Positions 19,914 to 29,972 of a DNA stretch of 64,000 bases are shown here, piece after piece. Each line of letters starts with the position of its first letter. Positions within the stretch are counted from its first letter, which is position 1. Below the pieces are notes generated by a model. The model did no database searches, was not told the DNA's origin, and saw only the letters and a list, made by a program, of their open reading frames with translations. Both the position numbers and the translations under genes were made by a program. Source of the stretch: Rhynchopus sp. YZ270_cl-10 (taxonomy: Eukaryota > Euglenozoa > Diplonemea > Diplonemida > Diplonemidae). The stretch lies in contig OZ037838.1 of assembly GCA_964035575.1 (NCBI GenBank), forward strand, positions 1,302,001 to 1,366,000. Reading direction: 5' to 3'.

Positions 19914-21740
19914 AAAAAAGGATCGATGTGTAAAGTACGCCCCTTTCAGGCAAAGATGGTTGCGCTTCCATCCGGATGGAGTATCTATTATGGACTTATG
20001 GGTCAGTCGAGAGGGGTTAGTGTAGAGTTCCGCACCTTGTGATTTGTTTTTTTTGGTCATGAAACGTATTTTGGGGGGGTTTTTTTATCTGTTATTTTAG
20101 TTCGTTCTCAGTATTCTTTTGAGGTTGGCTTAATACTATTGGTTCATCTTCTCATTCTATAGTGTGCGTCCCATAGGCGTTTATAGCACTATCAACTTCA
20201 CTTTTTTTTTTCGAAGGTGTCAGGACTCAGGAATCCGAAGAGTCAGGATCTTCTTACAATAAAAAATCCCACATTTTTTTTTGTGTCTTTGCAATCCTGT
20301 TGAATTCGCTCAATATTTTTTTTGTATACAAACGTACGAAGCGGTACGCGTACGGTTGTAAGGAAATAATACAAGCCGAAATGTTTGGGTGTCTTCGGCT
20401 CGAATGATTGAAATTGTGTGGGGATGCGTCCAATGAAAATCACTTCGTATAGAAGAAAGAATGTAGGTTTCGTTATTTTCTTTGACTATGGATATGCATG
20501 TCACAATATGCTGATCTTTATGACGGCGATGAAACCCGAGGGCTCAGAATCATTTCTCACCCATTTTTTCTCCCAAAAAAATCTTTTTAATTGGAGTGGT
20601 GTGCACACAGTGCATTGTCATCTTCTTCAGGTCTTCATATTGGACAGCACCGTTGTACAACATCCGTGTGTGATGAAGTGATTCCTCCGTAGTCCGATAA
20701 TTAACCAGGCGGAAAAACCAGTGTGTTTAGCACTTTTCAACAATTTTATTTTATTTTCAATTTGGTGACCTAAGCAACGAAAGGCTTAGGTTCATCTTAT
20801 TTCACCCAGATTTTTTTTTGATCTTAAGCCCTGACTCGGTTAATTTTTTTTTTTTTCGTTTTGTTATGTCAAAAATTTCTCTTTTTTCCGTTCAAATCGA
20901 AAAAAAAAATGGTGCCAACATTGTTTGGGCTTCTACCCTGTTTCCCCCCCCCCCCCCCCCACCTTCCCTCATATATTCGTTTATATTCACACCCCCCTTC
21001 CTCAAATATTTTTAGTTTCCGCTGCGCTGCAATATTTGGTCTGGTACTCAAAACAGCCTAGTACTCTAGTGGTCTGCGGCAACACCCAACATGCTTCTCT
21101 TATTAATGTGGGGGCTGGATCATAGTACGTGGTGCCAGTTGGATGGGTGCTTTGCACTGAAACAAAAATGTGATGTTGTCGGCAAGCCTTCACCTTCCCT
21201 CATAACCTTGCCAAACAGTTTTCTCTCATGAGTTTTTTTTTTGTCTTTCATTTTTTGCCCAATTTCACGGCCTGCGGCACATCCTGATCACACAGTATGT
21301 ATTGGCAGGATTCGCCTTCGATATCGTGTGGGGTAGCGTATCAGCTAAACAAAAAGCATACGGGAGGGAATTATTTTGCAAAACAACTTTCTATTATTCA
21401 ACACTTTTTTCAACACAAAAAAAAAATCTTCACCACCCCAAATTTTTTTTTGTATTTTTGCGCTGCGATCACACCATGAGAGCCCCCATCACGCAGACAC
21501 CCTCCAGTGGTCTATACTCCGTTCACATCACCCACGCTAAATCTATCAAACACACACACACACACACCCTTTGGGGCCATATTCTGTGCAAGAATCGCCC
21601 CTATTTAATAATTAGTATTCAAAAACGCACACCCTCCAGTGGTCTATACTCCGTTCTATCCCCACGTTGTATTGTTGCCCACTCTAAATCTATCAAACAT
21701 ACGCACACACCCCCGCAGGCCTCATATCTTATATCAAACA
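19914..21740. other. Spacer with dispersed structured repeats; upstream region of the amidohydrolase
   Basis: No gene. Contains a CCATCCGGATGG palindrome (19970), a GGCGTTTATAGCACTATCAA module (20162-20215), a 145-bp repeat (20324-20470), the CTAAGC/GCTTAG hairpin module (20764-20800), a C-tract (20946-20960) and a CA microsatellite. Immediately before the amidohydrolase, ACACCCTCCAGTGGTCTATA ... TAAATCTATCAAACA is duplicated (21497-21560 and 21627-21705). A CCCCCGCAG acceptor-like site lies 25 bp before the ATG. Confidence 0.55.
20324..20470. repeat. Dispersed 145-bp repeat with inverted ends, copy a
   Basis: Matches 61733-61873 along its length, with a shorter third copy at 61894-61992. 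The outer ends pair (TACGAAG ... CTTCGTA), and an inner hairpin is formed by AAGCCGAA and TTCGGCT. It may be a small mobile element or a structured RNA gene. Confidence 0.7.
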
Positions 21741-23120
21741 ATGCAAGCACGTATTGCTGTTTGCGCAGCAATTCTGTTCGCAGCGCATGCCTGCGAGCTC
21801 CACAAGCTGCCCGGTGTGAAGAGCTACACCACCTTCCACAAGGCTGCCGACCCCACCAAGACACGCATCGACGCTGACCTGCTCATCCCCGGCCGTGGCG
21901 ACCCCATCAAGAACGCCACCATCGTCTTCGACACTAAGATCCTCTACGTCGGTTCAAGACTTCCCCCGGACGAGACGCCCACCTTCACCCTCCCTGTCGT
22001 CATGCCCGGTATGTGGGACACCCACACCCACTTCAGCGGTTACAGCTGCCACGAGGCCTGGGGGAAGATCCAGAAGACGCAACCTGTGTTTGGCGACATC
22101 GGGCAGGGGTGGTATCCACGCAACTACGAGAACTTTGCCTGCGCGCTGAAAGACATGAAGGACGTCCTCGATGCTGGAGTGACCAGCGTTAGAGAGCTTG
22201 GAGGCACTTACGGACAGCCGTTGAACCACATTGAGCAGAGCGGGTTGTTCCCGGGCCCGCACTTCCACTATGCATCCCGCGCTATTGGCATGACAGGTGG
22301 ACATTCGGACCTCCAAATGATGGACTTAACTGCAGAGCAGGCACCACAGTACGAGACCTTTGGAGCCTTCTGCGACGGTCCTGCTGAGTGCATCAAACGG
22401 ACCCGCGAGCAGATCAGAGCTCAGGCCGATGTCATCAAGATCATGACAACCGGAGGTGTCCTCAGTGCCTTCGACCAGCCCACCGATGAGGAGCTGAGCG
22501 CAGACGAGATCCTTGCCGTCACACAAGAAGCCGCACGCTCCCGCAGGGTCGTCGCAGCCCATGCCCACGGCCTGGGAGGTATCCTCTCGGCCGCGAACAA
22601 CGGAGTCTTCACCCTCGAGCACGGAAGCTACATGGACGAAGCTGCTGCCCGCGTGGTCAAGGATAAGGGCATGCAGTACCACCCTACCTGCGTCATCACG
22701 CAGACCTTCAACCAAACCGTGAAGCCGGCTATCTACGATGACGATCAATGGGCAAAGGGGCAGGCACTCCTCAAGGCCCATCGTGCGGCTGTGCAGTTCG
22801 CGATTAGCGCAAACATTACGATTGCAACCGGAACAGATTGTCCGGCTGGAGACTGCACCCAGGCAGGCACTGAGGCATACCTGCTGCACACACTCTACGG
22901 GATGACACCACTGCAAGCCATCGAGGCTGCCACCGCAAACGGGCCCAGCTCGCTCGGCAAGCTTGGCATGGCGCCTCAGACAGGCCAGCTCCTGACAGGC
23001 TACGATGCTGATATCATTGGCCTCGTGAGCTCCCCCATCAACGACATGGCAGTGCTGCGTGACAGCCGCGACACCGTCAGCCACGTATGGAAGATGGGTC
23101 AAATCCACAAAGGAGCGTGA
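21741..23120 (+). CDS. Secreted metal-dependent amidohydrolase (imidazolonepropionase/prolidase-like)
   Basis: 459 aa. Residues 1-19 form a signal peptide (ARIAVCAAILFAAHA). The amidohydrolase-superfamily metal ligands are all visible: H95 and H97 in WDTHTHFSG, K233 in VIKIMTTGG (the usual carboxylated lysine), H274 (with H276) in VAAHAHG, H294 in LEHGSYMD, and D366 in ATGTDCPAG. Members of this group hydrolyse cyclic amides or Xaa-Pro-type peptides; the substrate is not predictable here. With a signal peptide it probably acts in the secretory pathway or outside the cell. Strong C/G third-position bias and no intron. The closest relatives I know of are bacterial, so transfer is possible but untested. 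A 122-bp fragment of this gene reappears at 28247-28368. Confidence 0.88.
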   Translation: MQARIAVCAAILFAAHACELHKLPGVKSYTTFHKAADPTKTRIDADLLIPGRGDPIKNATIVFDTKILYVGSRLPPDETPTFTLPVVMPGMWDTHTHFSGYSCHEAWGKIQKTQPVFGDIGQGWYPRNYENFACALKDMKDVLDAGVTSVRELGGTYGQPLNHIEQSGLFPGPHFHYASRAIGMTGGHSDLQMMDLTAEQAPQYETFGAFCDGPAECIKRTREQIRAQADVIKIMTTGGVLSAFDQPTDEELSADEILAVTQEAARSRRVVAAHAHGLGGILSAANNGVFTLEHGSYMDEAAARVVKDKGMQYHPTCVITQTFNQTVKPAIYDDDQWAKGQALLKAHRAAVQFAISANITIATGTDCPAGDCTQAGTEAYLLHTLYGMTPLQAIEAATANGPSSLGKLGMAPQTGQLLTGYDADIIGLVSSPINDMAVLRDSRDTVSHVWKMGQIHKGA

Positions 23121-23831
23121 TAGCTGACGTATTCACCAACAACAAAAAAAGGAAAAAGGAAAAAGGAAAAAACAAAAAAGTAAAGAGCTGAGAGATATAG
23201 CCAAGTATTGTTTGTTTTGGAGTGTCAGTGTCAGCGTGGCGTTTGCACTATCAACTTCACTTTTTTTTTCAAGATGGATTCAGGTTAGGTTCATCTCTGT
23301 ACATTTTTTTTTGAGACAACTGCCTTGCAAAGGTTGTAGGGGAGGAAATGAAAACATATCTGAGTGTGCCCGAATTTTTTGGTGAGAGCGACTGTAAACA
23401 CGACACAAACTTATTCACAGAAAAAGTTTTTGAATTTGTCCCTACACACTCCACAAAAATTCGGTGCGATCAGCGAAAACTTCTTTTTTCTGATTTCGTT
23501 TCTTTATCAGACTAACTAAAAACTCGGATTTCAGTTTTCATTAAATTTTTTTTTTGCAAAACTTTTTCACCCCTCAAAGAATGGCGTCACAATAAACCTC
23601 GCGTTTTGTTAGCTCCTTTTGCACAAAGAGCCTTCATTGGTGAGGGGAGGGTGATTGTCACAACAACGAAGAGGGGGAGGGGGGATGGGTTCACTCATTT
23701 TGATGTTACAGAATTGAAGTGAGGATGATGGGGGAAAAAAAAAACTGTACTTCATTGGTCCCCACCAGTGGAGTCCCCCATACAGGAGGAAGGGAGGGGG
23801 TTCGCCCTCTCCCACCATACTACACGCGAAT
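23121..23831. other. Spacer with a 235-bp dispersed repeat
   Basis: Contains a GGCGTTTGCACTATCAACTT module (23225-23270) and, from 23305, a 235-bp segment repeated at 54144. No gene. Confidence 0.5.
23305..23540. repeat. Dispersed 235-bp repeat, copy a
   Basis: Starts at a GAGACAACTGCCTTGCAAAG hairpin (ACAAC pairs with GTTGT, CCTT with AAGG) and runs through CCCGAATTTTTTGGTGAGAG, GTCCCTACACACTCC and AAAATTCGGTGCGA to ACTCGGAT. Copy b is at 54144-54378. Both copies lie just downstream of a gene. Could be a structured non-coding RNA or an element remnant. Confidence 0.75.
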
Positions 23832-24332
23832 ATGACTCTCCTTTTAAGGAGATATGATATGGCGATTGCTCAGGCGCGGGCTATGACGGCTGAAGCGATG
23901 ACTGAGGATGAGTGGTGTGATGCGGCCGACCTGGTGTCAGCTGCATGCACTCTATCGGGGCTGATCTCGCAGCTCACGATAGAGGTGGCAGAAGAGGAAA
24001 CGGCGGTGCAACCGCCACATGACGTGACACCGCGGGCCGTAGCGCTTGCGATGTTGGTGCGAGCAGCAGCAGCGACTTGCACCGAAGACGAGACACCCGG
24101 CGCCTGCTTCCCCGCAGGAGCCACAACAACAGCGACCCCCACCATGACGTGCACCACCGGTGGGAAGGTCAAGACGCCTCACAAGGCGCTGAAGAACAAG
24201 CCCCCGCCGCCGCCCCCACCCGACCGTGGGTTGACTGCAGCCAGGAAGCCAGTGCCGCCGCCGCCGCCCAATCGAGACTGGACGACGACGACCGCCATGA
24301 GCATTGCATGGAGTAACTCCGGCATCACTTAG
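23832..24332 (+). CDS. Hypothetical Ala/Thr- and Pro-rich protein
   Basis: 166 aa from ATG 23832; an internal ATG at 23859 is equally possible. The first half is helical and Ala-rich (AIAQARAMTAEAMTEDEW), the second half has two proline runs (KPPPPPPPDR and PVPPPPPNRD). GC-rich third positions resemble the coding genes here, but no family is recognised. Its last 40 bases belong to a repeat also seen at 5175-5230, so the stop may be borrowed from a repeat. Could be a fragment of a larger gene. Confidence 0.4.
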   Translation: MTLLLRRYDMAIAQARAMTAEAMTEDEWCDAADLVSAACTLSGLISQLTIEVAEEETAVQPPHDVTPRAVALAMLVRAAAATCTEDETPGACFPAGATTTATPTMTCTTGGKVKTPHKALKNKPPPPPPPDRGLTAARKPVPPPPPNRDWTTTTAMSIAWSNSGIT

Positions 24333-25589
24333 ACGCGTGTAGTATAGTGGAGTTCATCTTCGGGTGTCTACACTAAAACAACCAAGTTTTCAAAAAAAAT
24401 ACGTAGTGTATGACTGTATGTTATTGTGTGATGTGAAGAATGCAAGAACAAAAAAAAAGCAGAAATAAAAAAGAGAAAAAAGGAGAGGAGCTAGACTCGA
24501 GTCTGTGTTTTATATTTAAAAAAAAAACATATAGTGGAGCACACTCTAGGGTGGCTACACTAATACAACCAAGTTTTCAAAAAACGTACCAATTTCTCGC
24601 CGTGAAAATATCTTGCGTAATAATTTTGTGTGTACGACAGGCACATTCATCTTACAAGTTTTTTTCTACTTCCCATTTTTATTTATGTTCTTTTTATGCT
24701 TGAAAAATGTGGCGTGTGTGTTATATCGTGTGTATATGTTTTTTTTTTCTCGAAAATTTGTCGTCAATTACGATCGAAGGTTACCTAGCAACGAGAGGCT
24801 TCGGATCAAATAATGTACAACACTTTTTTTTTGAAAAAGTAAAATTGTGAATCGTGTGCACTTTTGTTTTCCCCCTCTTTTATTATTATTTTATGTTACG
24901 GATGGGGGGCAATGGTTCTGTGCACAACCTCTTTCGTGGAAACCGTGCGCATGTCAATGAAGTGCTCTCCGGGGGTTCGACAACCTGCGAAAGTAGCAAT
25001 ACTCTGCATCCGGCGATGAACTGGTGAGGCATTTTGCATTTTTTCGACCCTCTCTTTTCGTATGCTACACAATATTGTCGTAATGTCGTCCACTCCCCCC
25101 GCCCAGCAAAAAATAAAGCAACCCCAACACCCACATCCCTATGATATTGTCTTCCCCCCTAATATTTGATATCAGATGGAAACCACGAAATGGATTGTAG
25201 GACTGTATGGGTGGGTGTTCACCCGTACACCCATTGGACCAAGGTACACTGTTCACGGGAGGGTTTTGTATTTCAATTCTATTAGGACAAATACTTTGTG
25301 CGTATGACGTGGGTAGCGTACCAACTAAACAACAAGACGAACGGGGTTTTTATTATTCCACTTTGATTGGGAGCTCAGATATGAGGTGCTTCAGTCTGTT
25401 CGCGTTGTTCTGTTTTTTTATTGCTGTGCAATATGCGCAGTAGTCTTTGCTGTGGCAGACATGTCTAAGCATGCGTGTCTAAGTTCATGTGTACGTACTT
25501 TCACAGAGCGTCCGCAAACAGAACAATCCACGCCCCAGCTCCAGCACCTCCCCCAGCAGAGAAAACAAACGACAAGAAAGAAAACAACG
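24333..25589. other. Spacer before copy 9; dispersed repeats
   Basis: Two TAGTGGAG ... CTACACTAA ... ACAACCAAGTTTTCAAAAAA elements (24343-24392 and 24533-24588) and one hairpin module (24778-24810). The upstream sequence of copy 9 is unlike leaders A-C except for its final CA/AG-rich 60 bases. No gene. Confidence 0.5.
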
Positions 25590-26714
25590 ATGGATGTGAC
25601 CTTTGTGCTGGAAGAGTCAGGCGTGACTGCGACAGTGGAGGTGCCGTGCGAGGCGGACGTTGCAGCGGCAAAGGAGGTTGCGTGCACGGCGCTTGCTGTC
25701 TCGCCTGCGTCTGTCGAGATGCGCATCGGCACGCAGGTGCTGGAGGGGACGTGCCGTCTGCAGGACACTGCGTTTGATGCAGGGGTGCAGGTTGTGCTTG
25801 CCCGCCCTCGCTTTGCCGACATCAAGTGTCCTGCTGAGTACAGTGTAGAGTCGCCAACTGGTAGGCAAGGGAGGAACATACAATGTTTATCGCTGTCTCC
25901 TTGTGGAGCACTCTGCCTCTTTACACAGGAGGATGGCTATGTCACCAGCCTCGATACAGACACCTTCAGCCCTGCCTTCAAGTTCAAAGTAGACATTGAG
26001 GTGTACGGTGCGCCTGCCATCTCACGGTGCAAGACACGCTGCTATCTGCCGTGCAGGGAAGGCCTACACGTGGTTGCGCTTCCGGGTGGGGAGGTGCTCC
26101 GCAAGGTTGACGGCACCTCGTACCTCGTGTTCGCGTGTGGTGGTGATGTTGTCTCCCGTGGCGAAGGTAGCGTCTCTGTGTATGACGAAGACCTGACGTT
26201 GCTCCGCTGTCTCACACACGAAGGGTGCAACAAGTGGCGCGGGAGCGTGGCAGTGTCGCCCTCTGGTGGGTGGGTGATCACCTGCTCCTTCAGTGAGAAG
26301 AACGCACGTCTGTGGGATGTGAACACAGGTGAAGCTGTGGCATGTGTGCCTGCGGATGGGGGGTGTAAAGTGGCGCTTTCACGGTCTGCCTCTGTCTTTG
26401 CTGTGGAGTGCTCTGACAAAGTGCAGCTCTATGACTGGAGTGGTGCGGCTCTTGGCAGCTTGGAAAAGGAGCAGTCTCACGTCTGTGCCGTGCAGTTCAC
26501 TCCATGTGGGAAGTACGTCGTTGTTGCGTTTGAGAGGGGTGAAATATTTTGTGAAGAGTACACTCTGCACCAGTATGATGTGGCGACCATGTCCTGTGTG
26601 CGTGTGATACAGGACACCGAAGGTGTATTTGCGATCTCGCCGTGTTCACGTGTGGTTGTGTTCAGGGCAGCAGGAGGTGACGTCCTTGTCACAAGACATC
26701 TGTACCCCTACTGA
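25590..26714 (+). CDS. UBLP family copy 9
   Basis: 374 aa from a single ATG. Close relative of copy 12 in the variable blocks (FTQEDGYVTSLDTDTFSPAF, and the EKEQSHVCAVQFTPCGKYVV segment), although its leader differs. The insert CNKWRGSVAVSPSGGWV before the RLWDV block recalls copy 1 (QWGGSMAVSDCGG). The tail is RHLYPY, followed by the same 3' spacer class as copies 7 and 12. Intact; first family copy after the four-gene interruption. Confidence 0.88.
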   Translation: MDVTFVLEESGVTATVEVPCEADVAAAKEVACTALAVSPASVEMRIGTQVLEGTCRLQDTAFDAGVQVVLARPRFADIKCPAEYSVESPTGRQGRNIQCLSLSPCGALCLFTQEDGYVTSLDTDTFSPAFKFKVDIEVYGAPAISRCKTRCYLPCREGLHVVALPGGEVLRKVDGTSYLVFACGGDVVSRGEGSVSVYDEDLTLLRCLTHEGCNKWRGSVAVSPSGGWVITCSFSEKNARLWDVNTGEAVACVPADGGCKVALSRSASVFAVECSDKVQLYDWSGAALGSLEKEQSHVCAVQFTPCGKYVVVAFERGEIFCEEYTLHQYDVATMSCVRVIQDTEGVFAISPCSRVVVFRAAGGDVLVTRHLYPY

Positions 26715-27025
26715 GCGATGCAGTCCACCCTCTGTGGGAAGTACCTCCTCGCTGTCGCTGAGTACTGCGGTGTGTTGCTGTCGTGTGTTGCATCAGTATT
26801 TGCGTTGCACCCTCGACCTACTAGCCTGTGAGAGAATTCATTTTGAGACATTTTGAGGATAACGACCACACCACCCTATTCCTCTCTCTTTTACAGTGCC
26901 TTGATCAAACCCTCTTCTGTTGGTGGAAACTACAGACACAACGAAAATGTCTAAATACCCAAAACAAAACAACCCACACCTCATCTCCTCCCAACAGAGG
27001 TGGAACAAGAAGAAGACAAAACAAT
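26715..27025. other. Spacer between copies 9 and 10, leader type C
   Basis: Short version of the copy 7/12 3' spacer (TGCAGTCCACCCTCTGTGGG, ACCCTCGACCTACTAGCC) joined directly to leader type C (ACGACCACACCACCC, CTTCTGTTGGTGGAAAC, CCTCCCAACAGAGGTGG). Confidence 0.55.
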
Positions 27026-28144
27026 ATGATGGATGTGACCTTTGTGCTGGAAGAGTCAGGCGTGACTGCGACAGTGGAGGTGCCGTGCGAGGCGGACGTT
27101 GCAGCGGCAAAGGAGGTTGCGTGCACGGCGCTTGCTGTCTCTCCTGCGTCTGTCGAGATGCGCATCGGCACGCAGGTGCTGGAGGGGACGTGCCGTCTGC
27201 AGGACACTGCGTTTGATGCAGGGGTGCAGGTTGTGCTTGCCTGTCGCTTTGCCGACATCAAGTGTCCTGCTGAGTACAGTGTAGCGGCGCCGTTGTCTTC
27301 TCACATTTCACTCTCACGTTGTGGGACGCTTTGTGTCTTCTCTAGCCCTTTGTTTGGGCAGTTTTTCGGATTAGAGACAGAAACCTTCGAGACTGCCTTC
27401 AAATTCAAAGTAGACATTGAGGTGTGCGGTGAGCCTGCCATCTCACGGTGCAAGACACGCTGCTACCTGGCGGGCGAGGGAGATCTTCTCGAGGTTGCGC
27501 TTCCGGGTGGGGAGGTGCTCCGCACAGTGGACTGCTCGTCAAAGGCAGTGTTCGCGTGTGGCGTTGTTGTCTCCCAAGGCAAAGACGGCGTCTCTGTGTA
27601 TGGCGAAGACCTGACGTTGCTCCGCTCTATCTCGCACGAAGGGTGCAGGCGCGTAGCAGTATCGGACTGTGGTGGGTGGGCGATATCCTCCTCCGCCTTG
27701 GAGAAGAACGCACGTCTGTGGGATGTGAACACAGGTGAAGCTGTTGCCTGTGTTCGTTTGGTTGGGGGCACCTACCAAGTGGCGCTTTCCCCGTCTGCCT
27801 CTGTCTTTGCTGTGGTGTGCTCTGACAAGGTGCAGCTCTATGACTGGAGTGGTGTGGCTCTTCGTAGTGTTGATACGGAAAGACGGGAGGTGGGGCAGAT
27901 GCAGTTCACACCGTGCGGAAAGTACCTTGTGGTCAGAACCTCTTTGCTCTTATTCGATGGTGACTCTTTTCTGTGTGATAAGGAGCACGAACTCCGTCAG
28001 TATGACGTGGCGACCATGTCCTGTGTGCGCGTGATCCCGAAGAGCGGCACTCTATTTGCGATATCACCTTGTTCACGTGTGGTTGTGTTCCGGTGTGGCG
28101 GAGTGGTGAAGACGAGACATCTTCACCCTTACAGCAGGGACTGA
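27026..28144 (+). CDS. UBLP family copy 10
   Basis: 372 aa from ATG 27026 (a second ATG follows directly). Lacks the Pro-Arg pair (ACRFADIK). Distinct features: VYGEDLTLL instead of VYDEDLTLL, one residue missing in FACGVVVSQ, and SDCGGWAISSS. The loop before LRQYDV is long (TSLLLFDGDSFLCDKEHE). The tail is RHLHPYSRD. Intact. Confidence 0.88.
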   Translation: MMDVTFVLEESGVTATVEVPCEADVAAAKEVACTALAVSPASVEMRIGTQVLEGTCRLQDTAFDAGVQVVLACRFADIKCPAEYSVAAPLSSHISLSRCGTLCVFSSPLFGQFFGLETETFETAFKFKVDIEVCGEPAISRCKTRCYLAGEGDLLEVALPGGEVLRTVDCSSKAVFACGVVVSQGKDGVSVYGEDLTLLRSISHEGCRRVAVSDCGGWAISSSALEKNARLWDVNTGEAVACVRLVGGTYQVALSPSASVFAVVCSDKVQLYDWSGVALRSVDTERREVGQMQFTPCGKYLVVRTSLLLFDGDSFLCDKEHELRQYDVATMSCVRVIPKSGTLFAISPCSRVVVFRCGGVVKTRHLHPYSRD

Positions 28145-28716
28145 GGCTTTGCCGTGCGCGAGGTGTAGCTCTTGCCCACTTCCACTTCCACTCCTTCTTG
28201 GCGGCGTGTGAGACGCGTCGCCAAGAAGCCCCTCTAGTGCCTAGGTACAGCCGTTGAACCACATTGAGCAGAGCGGGTTGTTCCCTGGCCCGCACTTCCA
28301 CTATACATCTGCGCTATTGGGATGACAGGTGGACATTCGGACCTCCAAATGATGGACTTAACTGCAGACGAGATGGGGTCATTGTGACAAGGCATCGGTA
28401 CCCAACAGTGTGATGTGTGCCCAGGGGGGGTGGTGATGAGTATACCCAAAGAAAAACCCAAGACCCTCAAAACACCCCCAAGAAACTCCCCTTTCAGCCC
28501 TTTTGCTGCTTTTCTCTTGTTTGCCTGCCACAGGTCGCCCACCTCACACGCTGCCCATGCGGCGCTCTCGTGTTGGTGACAGATCGCGATGCTGAGGATC
28601 ATTTTCCTTTCGTCACCTCCCACAACAAGAACCACCACAAACATGCAACACAGAACAACACCTCTCCCCCACATCACTCCCTCCGTTTGTGGTGGAGCAA
28701 AGAAGAAGACAAAACA
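28145..28716. other. Chimeric spacer: amidohydrolase fragment fused to a family 3' tail
   Basis: 28205-28236 has a 10-bp stem (CTTCTTGGCG pairing with CGCCAAGAAG). 28247-28368 is a copy of amidohydrolase bases 22214-22336 with few differences. Directly after it, GATGGGGTCATTGTGACAAG ... TACCCAACAGTGTGATG is the tail of a lost family copy (DGVIVTRH). Then comes the type B leader for copy 11. Confidence 0.75.
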
Positions 28717-29972
28717 ATGGATGTGACCTTTGTGCTGGAAGAATCAGGCGTGACTGCGACAGTGGAGGTGCCGTGCGAGGCGGACGTTGCAGCGGCAAAG
28801 GAGGTTGCGTGCACGGCGCTTGCTGTCTCGCCTGCGTCTGTCGAGATGCGCATCGGCACGCAGGTGCTGGAGGGGACGTGCCGTCTGCAGGACACTGCGT
28901 TTGATGCAGGGGTGCAGGTTGTGCTTGCCCGCCCTCGCTTGGCCGATATCAGGGTGGCGCGTTCCCCTGCAAGTGTCCTGCTGAGTACACATGCTTCGGA
29001 GTGTTTGAGCACCATATTTGCACATTCTCGTTGTCTCCTTGTGGAACGCTCTGTCTCTATTTCTTCCAAAGCCATTCAGCCTCGGACGGAAGGATATTCT
29101 TCTCCATCTTTGACACTGAAACCTTCGAGTTGGTGTTCAAGTTTGAAATCGACTACGGAGAGTATCGCGAGTGCAAACTAGGTAGAGCTGCCATCTCACG
29201 GTGCAAAACACGTTGCTACATCCCGTATGATTGCTACCCCCACAATAGTGGTTTTCTGCAGTGTGTTGCACTTCCGAGTGGAGAGGTGCTCCGCAAAGTT
29301 GAGCGCACCTCGAGAGCAGTGTTCGCATGTGGCGATGTTGTTCTCTCCGAAGGCGAAGACGGCGTCTCTGTGTATGACGAAGACCTGACGTTGCTCCGCT
29401 CTCTCTCGCACAAGCATTGTAGGCACGCGGCAGTGTCGCGGTGGGTGGGTGACCACCTACTCCAAGAAAGAGGACGACGTACGTCTGTGGGATGTGAACA
29501 CAGGCGAAACTGTGTCATGTACACAGGTGGAGTTGTGGTGTGGCCACTGGTGCATTGGGGTAGCGCTTTCGCGGTCTGCTTCTCTCTTTGCTACGGGGGT
29601 CTCTTTCGGAATACAGCTCTATGATTGGAGTGGTGCGGCTCTTCGCAGTGTCGATGTGGATGAGAGCATCCGGGGCATGCAGTTCACCCCGTGTGGGAAG
29701 TACCTTGTGGTCAGTATCCGAACGGTCAAGGTGGATGTTTTTCTGGAACCTACGGAAGATAGCACTGATGATGTGGATGACGATGATGATTGTTACGCTA
29801 TTGACTGACGGAACTCCGCCAGTACGATGTTGCAACCATGTCGTGTGTGCATGTGATACAAGAAGTCTGTGAGTCGTTTGAGATATCGCCGTGTTCACGT
29901 GTGGTTGTGTTTGCGGAGGTGGGGACAACCTTTGCTCTCCCCTGTTCACATCAAAACAAAGAGGGTCGGTAA
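28717..29972 (+). pseudogene. UBLP family copy 11, broken
   Basis: The head reads normally from ATG 28717 to about 28946. A 20-bp insertion near 28953 then shifts the frame. The middle (LSPCGTLCLYFF ... VYDEDLTLLRSL) continues in another frame to about 29430, where about 5 bp are missing in the VSDCGGW block. A third frame (VRLWDVNTGETVSC ... CGKYLVV) ends at 29808, and the last blocks (RQYDVATMSC, EISPCSRVVV) lie in a further frame to 29972, without the RHLYP-type tail. With three shifts it is a true pseudogene, unlike copy 4. It contains an unusually acidic loop (DDVDDDDD). It may still serve as a donor for conversion. Confidence 0.85.

Noticed and set aside
22326-23108. 260-codon frame on the - strand across the amidohydrolase
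   Set aside because: Antisense of a GC-rich gene with all superfamily motifs on the + strand.
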